A stretch of 64,000 nt of DNA, taken from the NCBI GenBank assembly GCA_050084515.1, contig CM114275.1:25606001-25670000 (forward strand), given 5' to 3'. How positions within the stretch are numbered: the stretch's first letter is position 1; each line of letters begins with the position of its first letter. Position numbers and translations under genes: made by a program. The notes beneath the pieces were generated by a model. That model saw only the letters and a program-made list of their open reading frames with translations. It made no database searches and was not told the DNA's origin. The stretch is from Blasia pusilla (taxonomy: Eukaryota; Marchantiophyta; Marchantiopsida; Blasiales). This document shows, piece by piece, positions 48,561-60,110 of the stretch.

Positions 48561-48781
48561 ATTTAATAATGAATTCCCAACGAACTTTTGATTTGGAAGT
48601 TCCTTAGACAACTTTTGATGCATCAAGAGTTGTTTGAGTAGCATGAGAGATTGAACAGAGAGATAAAGAGGATCCTAAACAAGTTTATTTCCAGAGATGA
48701 GCTACATAGAAGACAAAGAGTAGTAATGTCAGACCATACACACCAACCATATAGAGCAATAGAGGAGGGCATACGAATCAA

Positions 48782-49087
48782 GGTTGCATGTGGACAAAGT
48801 CCATGTCCGTGGACTTATGTCCGTTCTATGGAAGGACTTGTCTGTATGGGTCCCACCTTTCCCTTCTTTCTCATTCTCCTTACTTGCCTTCGTATTCCAT
48901 ATTCACCCATTTCTTCCTCCCTCCACCTCCACTCCCTCCTTCCTTATTGCTCCTCTCATCTTTGCCTTGCCTTCCATCATGGACTAAAAGTGTGGGTCCA
49001 ACCTCTTGGAACCCATGTGCGTGGACATGTCCAGACTTGTCCGTCCATGTCCGTCCTAAGGAAGGACTTGTCCGTTTTTGTGCAACC
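48782..49087 (+). mobile_element. Non-autonomous DNA element with GGTTGCA ends (short copy, 306 bp)
   Basis: Begins GGTTGCATGTGGACAAAGTC and ends TTTTTGTGCAACC, with subterminal repeats of the type GGACTTGTC, GTCCATGTCCGT and GTCCGTCC in both orientations. It is a shorter relative of 28610-29443. Similar GTCC motifs continue to about 49160, so the right end may be duplicated. Confidence 0.7.
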
Positions 49088-49189
49088 ATAACATAGACAA
49101 AGTCCGTATTCATGAACTTATGTCTGTTCTAAGGATAAACATGTCCGTTCAGGCTTGGGTTCCCTTGTCCCACATCCGGAGTTGCAACG

Positions 49190-49350
49190 TAGATCAGGGC
49201 TTGACTAGCCCACACCTAGTCCAATCACCCGTGGTCCGTTCTTGCCACCCTTTCTATAGCCCGCGCCAAGCCTACATAGGGCCAAAACTGCATAGGCGAC
49301 GTCCTACCGTGGGTTGTTTAGCGCCAAGCTAGCTTGATGTGGGCCACTGC
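49190..49350 (+). repeat. Repeat flanking the pectinesterase exon, left copy
   Basis: CTAGCCCACACCTAGTC, TTCTTGCCACCC and CGCCAAGCCTACAT recur, slightly changed, at 50285-50400 in the same orientation and order. Confidence 0.6.
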
Positions 49351-49360
49351 CCACTACAAG

Positions 49361-49541
49361 GGTTGTGGGGATGCAAGCAGTCGCGCTACTCGTAGAAGGT
49401 GACAAGGCAGCTTTCTATCGTTGCGGATTCTATGGTCATCAGGACACTCTCTACGACAGATCTGGAAAACACTACTTCAACCATTGCTACATCGAGGGAT
49501 CAGTCGATTTCATATTTGGAAATGGCAGGTCTCCATATAAG
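49361..49541 (+). pseudogene. Isolated pectin methylesterase exon
   Basis: Pectinesterases de-esterify cell-wall homogalacturonan. Only one internal exon is present, bounded by an acceptor (CTACAAG before 49361) and a donor (AAG/GTGAGC at 49542). It reads [40 protein letters not shown] and [20 protein letters not shown]. The family's catalytic-site segments GHQDTLY and [10 protein letters not shown], with both catalytic Asp residues, are intact. No upstream or downstream pectinesterase exon was found within several kilobases. It is flanked by direct repeats, which suggests capture and transport by a transposon rather than a functional gene. Confidence 0.82.
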
Positions 49542-50279
49542 GTGAGCAGACTGCATTCACTAGATACGTGTCCAAAAGTACACATCCGCATTCTAGTCAG
49601 ATTCATTGCTCTCAATTACATTGGTAGGATTCTCAACCTCCTAGGTAGAACTGAGTAGCAAGATCATGTTGTGTCGGAGTCGGATGGGAATATTGGATGC
49701 GCGAGGACTTACGTGGAACTACGTGCAAGTGTAGAGTTGTGAGCTTCATTCAATAGCCAAGCATTTCGGAACAGTTACAGTCCAGAAGCCCTGCTGGCAC
49801 CCGTTCTCGAGTCCCAAGCCTGCACGGGCGATTAGGGTACAGAAATAAACCCGGATTGAGGACCCATTGGGCATGTTCATCCCATGGATAGCATTTTCTT
49901 GTTTTCGTGCAAGCATGATACAAATCCATCATGACCAAATGACAACAAGAAATGGATGAACCGCAACAATGAAGAGCAAGGGGTGCCATGGAAGAACTCA
50001 TACTTGAGATAACTCTATATGAGGGTCATCTTGTGAAAGAGGTTGATATGATCGTATTTCAACCCATCGAGTAGTTATGGATGCCTGCCCTACACGCAAC
50101 ATAGGAAAATGGAGTGGATCCAAACAAAGTCAACTATCCTTCTATGATGTTGGTACCAACAAGTCTCAATCCAAGCCAAGTTTTCATACGGAAAAATTTT
50201 GTATGCGTGCGCCCATATGTCCTTGTCCATACGGATCTTGGTATCTACTGCCCGCACTTGAGCCCGCCCGGCCTGAAAA

Positions 50280-50480
50280 ATAGACATGGGCTCAGCTAGC
50301 CCACACCAAGTCTATGGAAATTTTGCCCATTCTTGCCACCCATTAAGTAGCATGCACCAAGCCCACATCGACCCGCCCTAAGCCCCCATTGGCCTACGGC
50401 AGGCTCGCATAAAGCTTGCAAGGTAGATTCATGGCATGCGACTAGGCGCGCAAGGCAAGTTGGGCCACACAAGGGGAGCT
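50280..50480 (+). repeat. Repeat flanking the pectinesterase exon, right copy
   Basis: Direct-orientation relative of 49190-49350: CTAGCCCACACCAAGTC, TTCTTGCCACCC and CACCAAGCCCACAT. Confidence 0.6.
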
Positions 50481-51059
50481 TAGGGCCCGTAGCTAGCTTG
50501 CATAGTTGGATGAGGATAATCACTGCAACAAAAGGAAGGGTACATCCTCACGCCAAACAATTGGCCGAAATCCATGATTTGGTTCCACCTAATTAATCGC
50601 CACGGAAGATTGTTATGTGAAAGACAAATGCAAAGCATGTTATTGGCATCCGCCATGTTACTATCACACATACATCCAACTTGTAGACAAACTTTGTCAG
50701 AAAGACTATATCATCTTCTTGGCATATCTTTCCACACACCTCGAGAATGATGCTCTGTCTCCGTATCACAAAGGATCCCAAGAGTAAGAGAATTTCACTT
50801 TCAGTTTGGGGCATCGTAGGCCTTGATCAAATCATGACCCTGAAGTGAATAAAAATGGGGTGGTTGAAGGAGAAATCCCGAGACAACAAAGAATTGATTG
50901 GGTAATATGATCGTGACTCAATTGCTTCATTTAAATATATGGTCGAGGAGATCGCATTCACAAAATTACAATAGATCTCTAAAATTAAGAGGCGGAGAAC
51001 TTCTTCTTTGGGAAAGGGTTGAATCCACAAGAAGTCATCTTGATCAAAACTCAACTTGC
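50481..51059. other. Nothing recognised
   Basis: Short open frames on both strands without motifs. Confidence 0.4.
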
Positions 51060-51180
51060 AAAAATATAATTCACCACCTCCAAAAGCTCTCAATAGAAGC
51101 ATCATTTGTTGTGTCAAGAGCCCTTCGCCAAATTAAGGACAAACCTTCTAGCTATGACAATCATTGATGGTAGATAAATT
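51060..51180 (+). mobile_element. Decayed relative of the 173-bp foldback MITE
   Basis: Matches the right half of 26833-27005 with changes: GTTGTGTCAAGAGC, CCTTCTAGCTATGACAATC, ATTGATG and TAAATTA, and AAAAGCTCTCAA from the left arm. The terminal repeats are eroded. Confidence 0.5.
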
Positions 51181-51189
51181 ATCTAATAA

Positions 51190-51720
51190 CCTCCTTCCTA
51201 TTCCATATAAGATCATGATAAACAATCTCTATTTTCTTATGCTAGGGATCATAAATTTTTATGTAGAGATAATCACTTCCTTATAGCATCTGACCCAAAA
51301 AATCTTAATTATAAAGTCTCTACAAACCACTTTACGTTTGCACGTCAAGAAAATTGCACAACGGATAGAATTGAAATTTGAAACTTACTCAAGGTGGTGT
51401 ATTTACATTCATGAATTTTGAAATGAGCATATAGAGCATAAAATCCCAAGTTCTTGTATAGGTGACAAATTTAGAATCAAAAAAATCATCGAAGTTGAAG
51501 ATTACATGAGTTGGTTGTTGAACGTCTTTCTGAAGTGGTAATCTAGATAGCGCACAAACCAATGTTCATCTACGAAGAAAATCTTCACTTAGTATGGATT
51601 AAGAAAAAATAAAATTCATGTACCACTTACCATACACCTTTATCCATAACCCACAAACATACTCTAGCTAGCTATTTGTCTTTCTCTACATGTAATTCTA
51701 TGGTCATGGAATATATATAT
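51190..51720 (-). repeat. Family B copy, minus orientation, diverged
   Basis: The reverse complement carries AACTTGGGATTTTATG, the following AATGTAAATACACC block and CACTTCAGAAAGACGTTC-type sequence, in the order seen at 26440-26680 and 58450-58630. As at 27006, a MITE relative sits at its edge. Confidence 0.6.
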
Positions 51721-52029
51721 ATCCTCTAAAAATTATTGAATGGTTATTCCTCAAAGATGACAAGTTCTATCCAAAAAGACTCTAGACTCACCAAACGTGC
51801 GAGTTTGATGAGTCTAGACCGACCGATGTGCGAGTGAGGGGCGGGAGATAGGGTGGAAGTGCGTAGGGTATGGTGTTTGTGTGGAGAAATGAGGGGTGTG
51901 GGGTAGGGAGGATTGGGGATATAGGGCGAGGATGGGAGTGACAAGTAGTTTAGGGTTTCGGGGAAAGAGGCAAGACACGGACTGGGATGGGCACGGGTTT
52001 GGCGGGGATGTGGAAAGTGGATGAAAAGG
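51721..52029. other. Unassigned GC-variable segment
   Basis: G-rich on the + strand, with open frames on the minus strand rich in Pro, Ser and His. This is probably compositional. Confidence 0.4.
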
Positions 52030-52990
52030 GATTTGCACAAGTATGGTTTGTAAAGAGGTAACCTAGAACATTAGAACCTACACTTATCATGGTTGAAAAT
52101 TATGTATAGGTTTAGTAGGCAAACATCCTTGGCATCTTTTTCCCCTTACTTTTTGATCTATGCAAAAGAGTTAGCTTTAACCACAACAGTTTGTCATAAT
52201 TTTGGTAAGATGTTGAAACTCAAATATTGATGTCTGGATGTTAGAAAGCTCCCAACCAACTATCATATTTTAGAGAGTTGTGTCCATGGCATTTAAGAAC
52301 TTATGATTGCATAATCTTGGGGCATGTTGAGGTATGCAACTATTTGGGACAATGGATTTGAATGTTTCATCAAAGACTATATATACTTACAATAGACAAT
52401 ACCGCCCTATAATCCTAAGAGTGATGGAGGTGTTTTTTTTGGTCCTCTTGTTAGAAGCGTATGATGGTACAATTTGGAAGGATCATATGTGCAATTGGAC
52501 ACAATACTATCTTCCTAACATTGATGAAATGATTGACCTAAGCTTGCAGATTATACCTAATTCATATTTGAATTGTATGTTTTTTGGATCTATTATAGGT
52601 GGGGGATACCATGACACTATGTGGTGGATGTTAGAGAGGATTGCACATTGTATGTTTGATGTCACCGCTTGTTAAGGTTCCTTAGGGACGATGGCTGTGC
52701 CTAAATACACATAAGATATGTAGTTGTAGATCTAGACTTGCTTGAGTATTATTGATGACAATAATTGATTGATAATCGGGCCACATGAGTACGTAACCTT
52801 TTTCCTCTTAGCATCATAGAGATGTATATCATAGTAGGTAGAGATTGATGGCAATCTAGGATTGAAGGGGCCTAACCACTAGCTAGGGGGCTAGTGGTTA
52901 ATTGGAGATATTTTTGTATCTATTCACCTCCGTATTCAGATTCCATGGTTGAGTGTGTGAGTCTATTTTGTGTTTGGATGATGACAAAAA
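52030..52990 (+). pseudogene. Integrase C-terminal relic of the second gypsy family
   Basis: Direct repeat of 24050-25010. The longest open part (52334-52675) reads TYNRQYRPIILRVMEVFFLV, LLLEAYDGTIWKDHMCNWTQ and YYLPNIDEMIDLSLQIIP, matching the C-terminal integrase region that in relatives has GVRWRDHMRNCAPCHLPN. The equivalent in the other copy has VWKDH and CNCAPYH. Upstream, MYRFSRQTSLASFSPYF and GMLRYATI are readable in other frames. Confidence 0.65.
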
Positions 52991-52999
52991 TGTATATTA

Positions 53000-53449
53000 T
53001 ATATTGATGTGTATGAATTCAACAAATAAGAGAAGAATAGGAAGAAATTTAGATATTTTTATGGATATATGAGTATCAAGAGAAAAATAGAGAGCTTTAC
53101 GAAAAGAAGAAAAATGAAAGGAAGATGTTAAAACTAAAGGAAAACACATAAAACCAAATAAGTGAGGAGATGGATTTTCCGACTTGATGTCCATAGAACC
53201 AAATATACACTTGTCATTGAGACAAGTGAAAACATAATGAATAATAATAAAGTGAATCTATTAGAATAAGAGCCCTAATAAAAGGATCAAGATCCATCCA
53301 TAATAGATTACGAAGGAGAGAGTTATGGATAACAAAGGAAAAATTATGCTTGAAAATCATTTCAAGAAGATTAAAAAGTATTGAAATTGAAAAAAAGACC
53401 AATATGGTATGAAAAGAAATTGCCCAAGAATATCAGTCTAGAATTTCCT
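53000..53449. other. AT-rich, nothing recognised
   Basis: Purine-rich + strand without a recognisable frame. Confidence 0.4.
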
Positions 53450-55480
53450 TAAGGAGGTAGCAAATATAGCCAAGGATGAACTTACTTGAGTGGTGAGGTA
53501 AAATATTGAAAATTTCATAAAGACGTGTGAGAGGCTTTAGGTTGAGGAGACCATGACCGCCCAATATTTCCCTTGAGATCCTTCTCAAAAAAATTTGCCA
53601 AAATCAAATGGCAACATATTCTACTTAATTAACCCTCAAAATTTGAGGATGTAAATTGCCACATTTAGGCCTTGGATTTCAAGAATCCTCATGGCATTTC
53701 CATCACCGAGAGGAACCTCTAATATGGCATTGGTTAATCTAATTACAAGGGTATATGCACTTAAAAACCTAAGTGATAAAATCATGTCTATTTTGCCTAA
53801 ACCCTAATGTACTTACTAAGATTTTTTTCATGGCGCTAATCTCGACTTGCTCTCCTAAAATCACAATTTTAATGTTCAATACTTGGTCTGGTTAAAGCGG
53901 TTCCTGAGTGTCCTGTTGCATAGATCATAACTTAGGATTGCGCCATTTTGATTGCTAACACCATTACAACTTCCAACCTCTCTGTTGCCTTAAGATTTAG
54001 GAAGTTGCATGCCACCCTCTATCAATCAAAACAACCACATACTTTTCCTTCAATCAGTATCTTAACTAGAAATTCATATTTACTAGTATTATGATGCGAA
54101 TCCTATGAAGGCTTATCACCTTCACTTAACTCATTCCGTGAAGGCTCTTGATGAGTTGCATTTGCATGAATTGCAAAGGCATTAGAACAACTTACATCGT
54201 CCTTATCTTTTCTTTTGATGATAGACCTTACTCGTTGTGGCGGCGATCCAACCTTTCTTGCATTGGCCCTTTTAGCTTTGAGATACTCTTACTTGTAGTA
54301 TCCCACGTCTCCACACACATAACACCTTCTATTCCAAGTTTCCTTGAGGTTATCCCTTGCTTGGAACTTGACAATTGTTGAGGTTTAACCCTCTTGGATT
54401 TTAAACTCCCTTGCGGCCTCATCTCTTTGGGTTTCCTCTTATTCACACCACAAAACCATGCTTCTGCCTTCATAGTTGGAACTAGCTTGTCTCTCTTCTC
54501 AAGACTTGAGTTGCCCATCACTAGATGAGTTGCCATAATGATGGTTGTCTTCAACTTCCCAAACTTGGTTATCAGAGGGAGACTTTTCTCCCTTGCTTTC
54601 CATCGTAACTTAGGCATCATGGCCTCCACAAAGTTGAAGACTTGATTGACATCCAAAATGTCATTGATTGTTGCCGACGTCTCTTGAAACTTGCGATTAA
54701 ACCTACCAGCTATATTTACCTGAACCTAATCCTCGCTTGGGTTGCTTGATTGTGGGGCACCAAAAATTGACTCTTTTATGAGGTAACCACCATCAAGTCT
54801 GACTTTGCGGTATTCTATTCCTTACCAAATCTTATACCATATTCGTGCATATGCCTACAACTTCGAGGAGGCCGCAACTCCCGGCGCGGCCCTAGGAATG
54901 TGGTAAGTCCCAAACATATGCTCTACCTTAGTCACCCATTGATCGAGGCTCTTGATATCTATCTTGACCCTATACATGGGTAACTTGTTCCTTACATCAT
55001 CAAATTGATAACTTGGTGATAAGATCAAATTTGAGCTAAAAGCCTTCACATAGTCCATTTTGGATTGTGGTTGATCCTTCAACATCTCAAAGATGGCATG
55101 ATAGACCTTATTGAAACTCGCAAGTGGTTGGACCCTTGTGACTTTCCTTCTGAGTATCCTTGCTAACCCTCTTCTCAATCGGCAATGAATCCTTGGGATC
55201 ATCCACTTAAGCATTGAACTTGCTGGGATTAAGTTTCTCCAACGAGTCACCCAGAGTCTTGGGTGAGGACTTTTTGTCTAACAACATATTGTCCTTGTCA
55301 AATCTATCAATATCCTTAAAATATGTTGGGATATTTGGGTCTATAGGCTTATTCCCACCATCCCTCTATCCTCCCCTATCTTGGGGAAGTTGGAGATCCA
55401 TAGCATTCTTATTGCTCTTACGGGGCTTATTACTATCTTCAGCCATGCCGATCATCATCGTCAAAATTATCCACTAACTA
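53450..55480 (-). pseudogene. Relic of gag and start of protease of a third gypsy element
   Basis: On the minus strand an open stretch (55250-54855) contains FEMLKDQPQSKMDYVKAFSS, MYRVKIDIKSLDQWVTKVEH and MFGTYHIP, like the SLDNWVxxLExYF region of plant gypsy gag. Farther on (about 54320) RCYVCGDVGYYK is a partial zinc knuckle. Still farther (about 54080-53980) EFLVKILIEGK and FLNLKATERLEV recall the start of a retropepsin. Many stops and shifts are present. The 5' end of the element would lie to the right, beyond 55500. Confidence 0.6.
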
Positions 55481-55539
55481 TGGCCTATCCAATAATGTGC
55501 TCTAATGTTACATCATATAGTCTGACATCTACTCCTTTA

Positions 55540-56640
55540 TTTTGTGCAAAGAGATTATGACCTTCAAACTTGTGAGCGTAAGTCTTGGGTTGAGTTTTAA
55601 AAGACCTAACTAGTCATACGTTTCACAAGTAGTTGGGTTGTCACCAATTGCTAAATGGTTTTGAATCCCTCGAGATACGAAACACCTCTTTAAGAAGCCT
55701 CTTCCTCCAAGCCTTGACCAATATCTCCACATTTCTCACCTAAATTAGAGAGTTGCGATTATATCCTGAAGGTGTGTCCTAAACTCTTTCTTAATGAGCT
55801 TAAACCATAAACACGGCCACACATGAAACGTGATTAATCCCTTGTTCCAAAAATTGAGGGGATAGGGAGAGGGAGGGTTCACTTCTACAAGTACTACTAG
55901 GGTTCTCAGGGGGGAAATCTACCTTTACCATCATCTAGCTCACGCCCTTTGTTTATGCCCATAATCCAAACATTGTCTGCAATCCGCGCACCCGCATTTA
56001 ACTAGTTAATCCCCAAAATGGCTTGGGAGAGTCTTTTGGAAAATTATACATTTCCTAACTTGCCCAAAAACATCTTGGAAACTTTATCCGCATTTCATGC
56101 ATCTTATGGTTGGCGCTTATCTTGACTTAGACCATTTGGTGTCTCATGGTTGTCTTGTTGTCCTTTGTGTTTTATGACTAGTCTTATGGCAATCTTGCCC
56201 TTCTTGACTACTTGAATGTTCCTTGCTCATTTTATACTTTGACCTCTACTTCACCTAACTTTGCATTATGTATTATGCACACAAAGTGCTTCCAACCTTG
56301 AGCTCTATAAGCGGAAGACTTGGATTGAGCCCATAGACTTAATTGATTGTGCGTTTAGTAGGTAGCCAAGAAATCACCAAGTGGTAATCGGATCGAGTCT
56401 CCCCAAGTGCATACCATATCCATGGGAAGATTCTTCCCCAAGCCTTGAAAAATCTCCCCTAGTCACTTGCCTATACTAGAGTGCATTGTTTAATCCCTCA
56501 AGATGCGTCATCTAGCTTAAACCTAAAACATGGCCAAATATGCATCATGGTTAGTTCCTTATTTAAGGACTTGAGCAAGTAGGGAGGGAGAGTGTCCCCC
56601 CCTCAAGGGTCCTACAACTTTCTTGTCTTGCTCTCATCCT
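55540..56640. repeat. Degenerate direct repeat, unit about 730 bp
   Basis: Segments near 55555-55930 and 56275-56640 share a series of blocks in order: GAAGACTTGGATTGAG-like, AAGCCTTGA, TCCCTCAAGAT-like, ACATGGCCA and AGGGAGGGAG. Divergence is high. They could be two LTRs or tandem copies next to the gag relic on the left. Confidence 0.4.
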
Positions 56641-57519
56641 TGCAAGTGGATACATTCTTTTTCCTAAGGTCAATTTCAAGATGCGTGTCCATCTCGACTA
56701 CCATTAGTCCTACGACTAGTTGGTTTTGCTGCCCTTGGTAGTCTCTTGACTAACTAGTATAGTTGGACACCATTAACTTGGCTATTCATAAAAAAATTGA
56801 TATAAAACAAACTTGTACACCAAATTGGCATCAATAGAGAAAGAATAAAAAATAAAAAATCCATTTTGTATGAAAGAACCAACCCACCAAGACAATTATA
56901 AAGAGATCAAATACATATGAAATTTACACTTGAGGATAAAATAAAGAAGGAATTAGAAATACCCAAAAGAATTACTTGAGGAGAAAGAGAATGTCACCTC
57001 CTAGTAATTGATAGGAAAAGATAAGGCCAAAATATTTAACCTAGAATATAGCAAACTGTTGAGAAAAGCAAGATGAATTTTTTTATCATATTATAATCCG
57101 TAGTTACATCATAAAAAGAGCAAAATATATGAGCATATTTACAAGGAGAGGAACACCAAAGATCCCAAAAATTTCACCAAACCTTAGCATAAGAGAGAAG
57201 GAGAAGAAACTCAAAATTCAAGCTTAAGGAGATGAACAAATTCATTGCAAGATTAAGAATATTGGAAAGCAAATGGAAGTTACTAGCAAAACACTTAACG
57301 ATCTTGTTGTCTTCCTTATTCTCCTCCCCCTCCTACCTCCAACTAGACAAGGAATATGAATTAATAATTTGTTCCTTAGGAAATATAGAATTTTATAGGC
57401 TCAAATTCCAATAACTACTAAATTAAATAAAAATGAAATTAGAACTAGTTGAATTTTATTTTGAAAGGGATAAATTAAAAAAAGGAAAAACTAATTTAAA
57501 AAATTATGAATGATTTCTA
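56641..57519. other. Repeat debris, no gene
   Basis: The segment at 56670-56790 (AAGATGCGTGTCCATCTCGA, ACCATTAGTCC) recurs at 58915-59045 in direct orientation. The rest is AT-rich. Confidence 0.45.
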
Positions 57520-58650
57520 TTTTTTTAAACACATAACTTCCGTAAAAGTTTATATAAGTATTGAGTGATCAGTTTAGGAAAATAAATTTTCCTATTTAAA
57601 CCTCTTAATGATGCTTCATTTATGCGAATTCAATTGTAAGAAGAGAGGTCATAAATGAAACGTATTAAAGATAAAAACAAAGTAGTGGATTGATGTGTTT
57701 ATGAGAATAAAATTAAAAGAGTCATTATTGATGAAGAAGTAAAGATTAGGGTAGTTGGGATAGTTGGGAAGATAAGGAGTGATTTTGTGATGATATTTTA
57801 GAAAGAGATAAAATGCAATCTAGTTGTGTCCAAAGGGGATTGACTAAGCCTTGGGAAAAACCATGTAGCACAAAATAAAATTGGCCTTATTTTGCACATT
57901 TTATGGATATTTTATGAATATATAAAAAAATGAGGGACTTTCAAGGGTTCACTACATTAAATTTAATTTCTTGAGTTTTTCTTGTCACTCTTGAATGGAT
58001 GGCATTGGGCTTGCTTGCTCTTCGAATGAGAGTGGATTACTTATCTTGGGAGAATAATTTAACCATTATCTATTCTTTAAGAGTTTAAGAGTATGATAAG
58101 TGTGAATTTGACTATTTTGAAAGATTTCAGAGAGTTCCCTCTATCATTCTTGAAGCGATAGATGAATTTGGATTCAGTTATTCTTCTAATGAGAATGGAT
58201 TATCCCTCTTGGAGGAATAACTCGTCCATAATCCATTCTCAAAGAGTTAAAGATTAACGAGTGTAGAATGATTTTGGAAAACCTGTCCTTCATGAATCTG
58301 AGGGAATATATGCAGCAATCACCCGTGATCTAAAATTGTGTAGAGGAAGAAAGGAAGGTGGAGGAAGTATGATAATTATGGATAAAGGTGGAACGCGAGT
58401 AATACTTAACTTCCCTTTTCTTAACCCATATGCTGTAAAGGTCATTTTGTAGTTAAACATTGGTTAACTCTTTATATAGTCTATCACTTTTGAGAGACAT
58501 TCATGAACCAAGTTATGTAATCATCAATTTTGGTGACATTTTCTATTGTCATCTACAGAAGGACTTGGGATTTTACTTTGTATGTCTTATTTAGTAATTT
58601 ATGGATGTAAATCGGCCTCCTCAAGCATGGTTTAATACTAGTTGTGTCAT
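57520..58650 (+). repeat. Most complete family B copy
   Basis: Aligns as reverse complement with 27006-28010 along almost its full length. It also aligns in two pieces with 22916-23300 (reverse complement) and 26225-26700 (direct). It contains two GAATGAGAGTGGATTAC-type blocks (57990, 58175) and the AAGGACTTGGGATTTTACTT block (58560). It serves as the uninterrupted reference for the insertion and inversion described in the findings. Confidence 0.8.
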
Positions 58651-60110
58651 TTTCCTTGGCATCAAAAAACTTGGAGCTACATCATTTTCATATTAATCAT
58701 AAAGTAATATGTGTTTCATATATTTTAGATATCATTTTTGTATTGAATTTTTGTTTGAAAATTTTATGTATAAATTTGGTCTTGAAATTTGATTAACATA
58801 AAAAAGATGTATTTGATATCAAATCAATATGAAAGTTAGCACTTTTTGATTTCGTGTTGAAATTATATCAAAGTTAGTACCCTCTAACTTTCATGGTGTA
58901 CCCCCATTTTCTCCTTAGGTTAGTGTTAAGATGCGCGTCCGTCTTGACTAACATTAGTCCCACATAAGCTTCTTCTACCCTTTCTGGTCTTGTGACCCGT
59001 TAGCCCAAGTTCAATTTTGATAGGTCACACACCAAACTAAACTGCTTTTTTCCCATAAATATCTTGGTAGATAAGATCTCTCACCTACCATATCCATATT
59101 TTCATCCTCTTAGTAGTATCTTCAACTAGTAGTATTATTTTACATACCTTATTAACTACGAGAAATACTTTATTTATATTTCTCTCTCTTGACAGTAAAT
59201 AATATTTTTTACCTTCAATATTTATTCGATCTATCCTTACCAATTGTAATAAATAATTTGACTTTTTGTTCATTTTTTTCTTATCTTATATAATTACATA
59301 TAATATGTTGATTTTTTTTAGAAAAATAAGAAGAGACCACATATGGTTTGATTTGGTTTGGACTTAATTGGAGGGATGATATTCAAGTGAGTATATAAAG
59401 AGAATATTTTTGCCTTATCTTTTCGAACTTACTCTGTTTATGTAGGTTAAGGAAGATTATAGAATAGAAAGATTGTGAGAGATGATAATAGTGATAGATG
59501 AGTAGAGAGGAAGTTACATTGCATGTGCGCGTAGATGCCATAATTGAGTATGGTATCTTATATTTATGTGTGTATGGATGGTGACAATGTTGTGTATTCG
59601 TATGATATGAAATTTTAATGAATACCTCCAGGAACTATAATCTTGAATCAATGATAAATTGATAATATTTATTTATTTGACTATATCAAATTGTGGAATT
59701 TGGTATAGTCCATGCACTTAAAGGTTGTTCAATCAAGGTTGAGCCATCGTCCTTCCTCAATTCATAGTCTATGAGACCCAGTCCTATGTCATACGATAAT
59801 ATGATGTAAGAAGGTGAATATCTTTGTAAGTAGGTATCCTTGTTCATGGTATATAAGCATAAGATTAACATGAAGTTGATAGTACTTCATTTTTGTGCCT
59901 GGGTTGCTTGATGTTGAGAAATTGCTTTTGTAGATGCTCGCGGAGTGCCATTGGTTTTAAGTATCAATTCCGTTTAACCCCATTCCACTTGGAAGACCAA
60001 GTTACCACATTTGCAATCCATCCTATGGAAGGTGTGGCTCACAAAGCTTGATGAGGGAGGCGAGAAATATCAAGAGATCTCAGCCTTGTAATATAAGTGA
60101 TGGTCAAATA
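58651..60110. other. AT-rich, retroelement debris
   Basis: Includes a third copy of the GATGCCATAATTGAGTATGG block near 59535, like that at 24960. No coding sequence was recognised. Confidence 0.45.
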
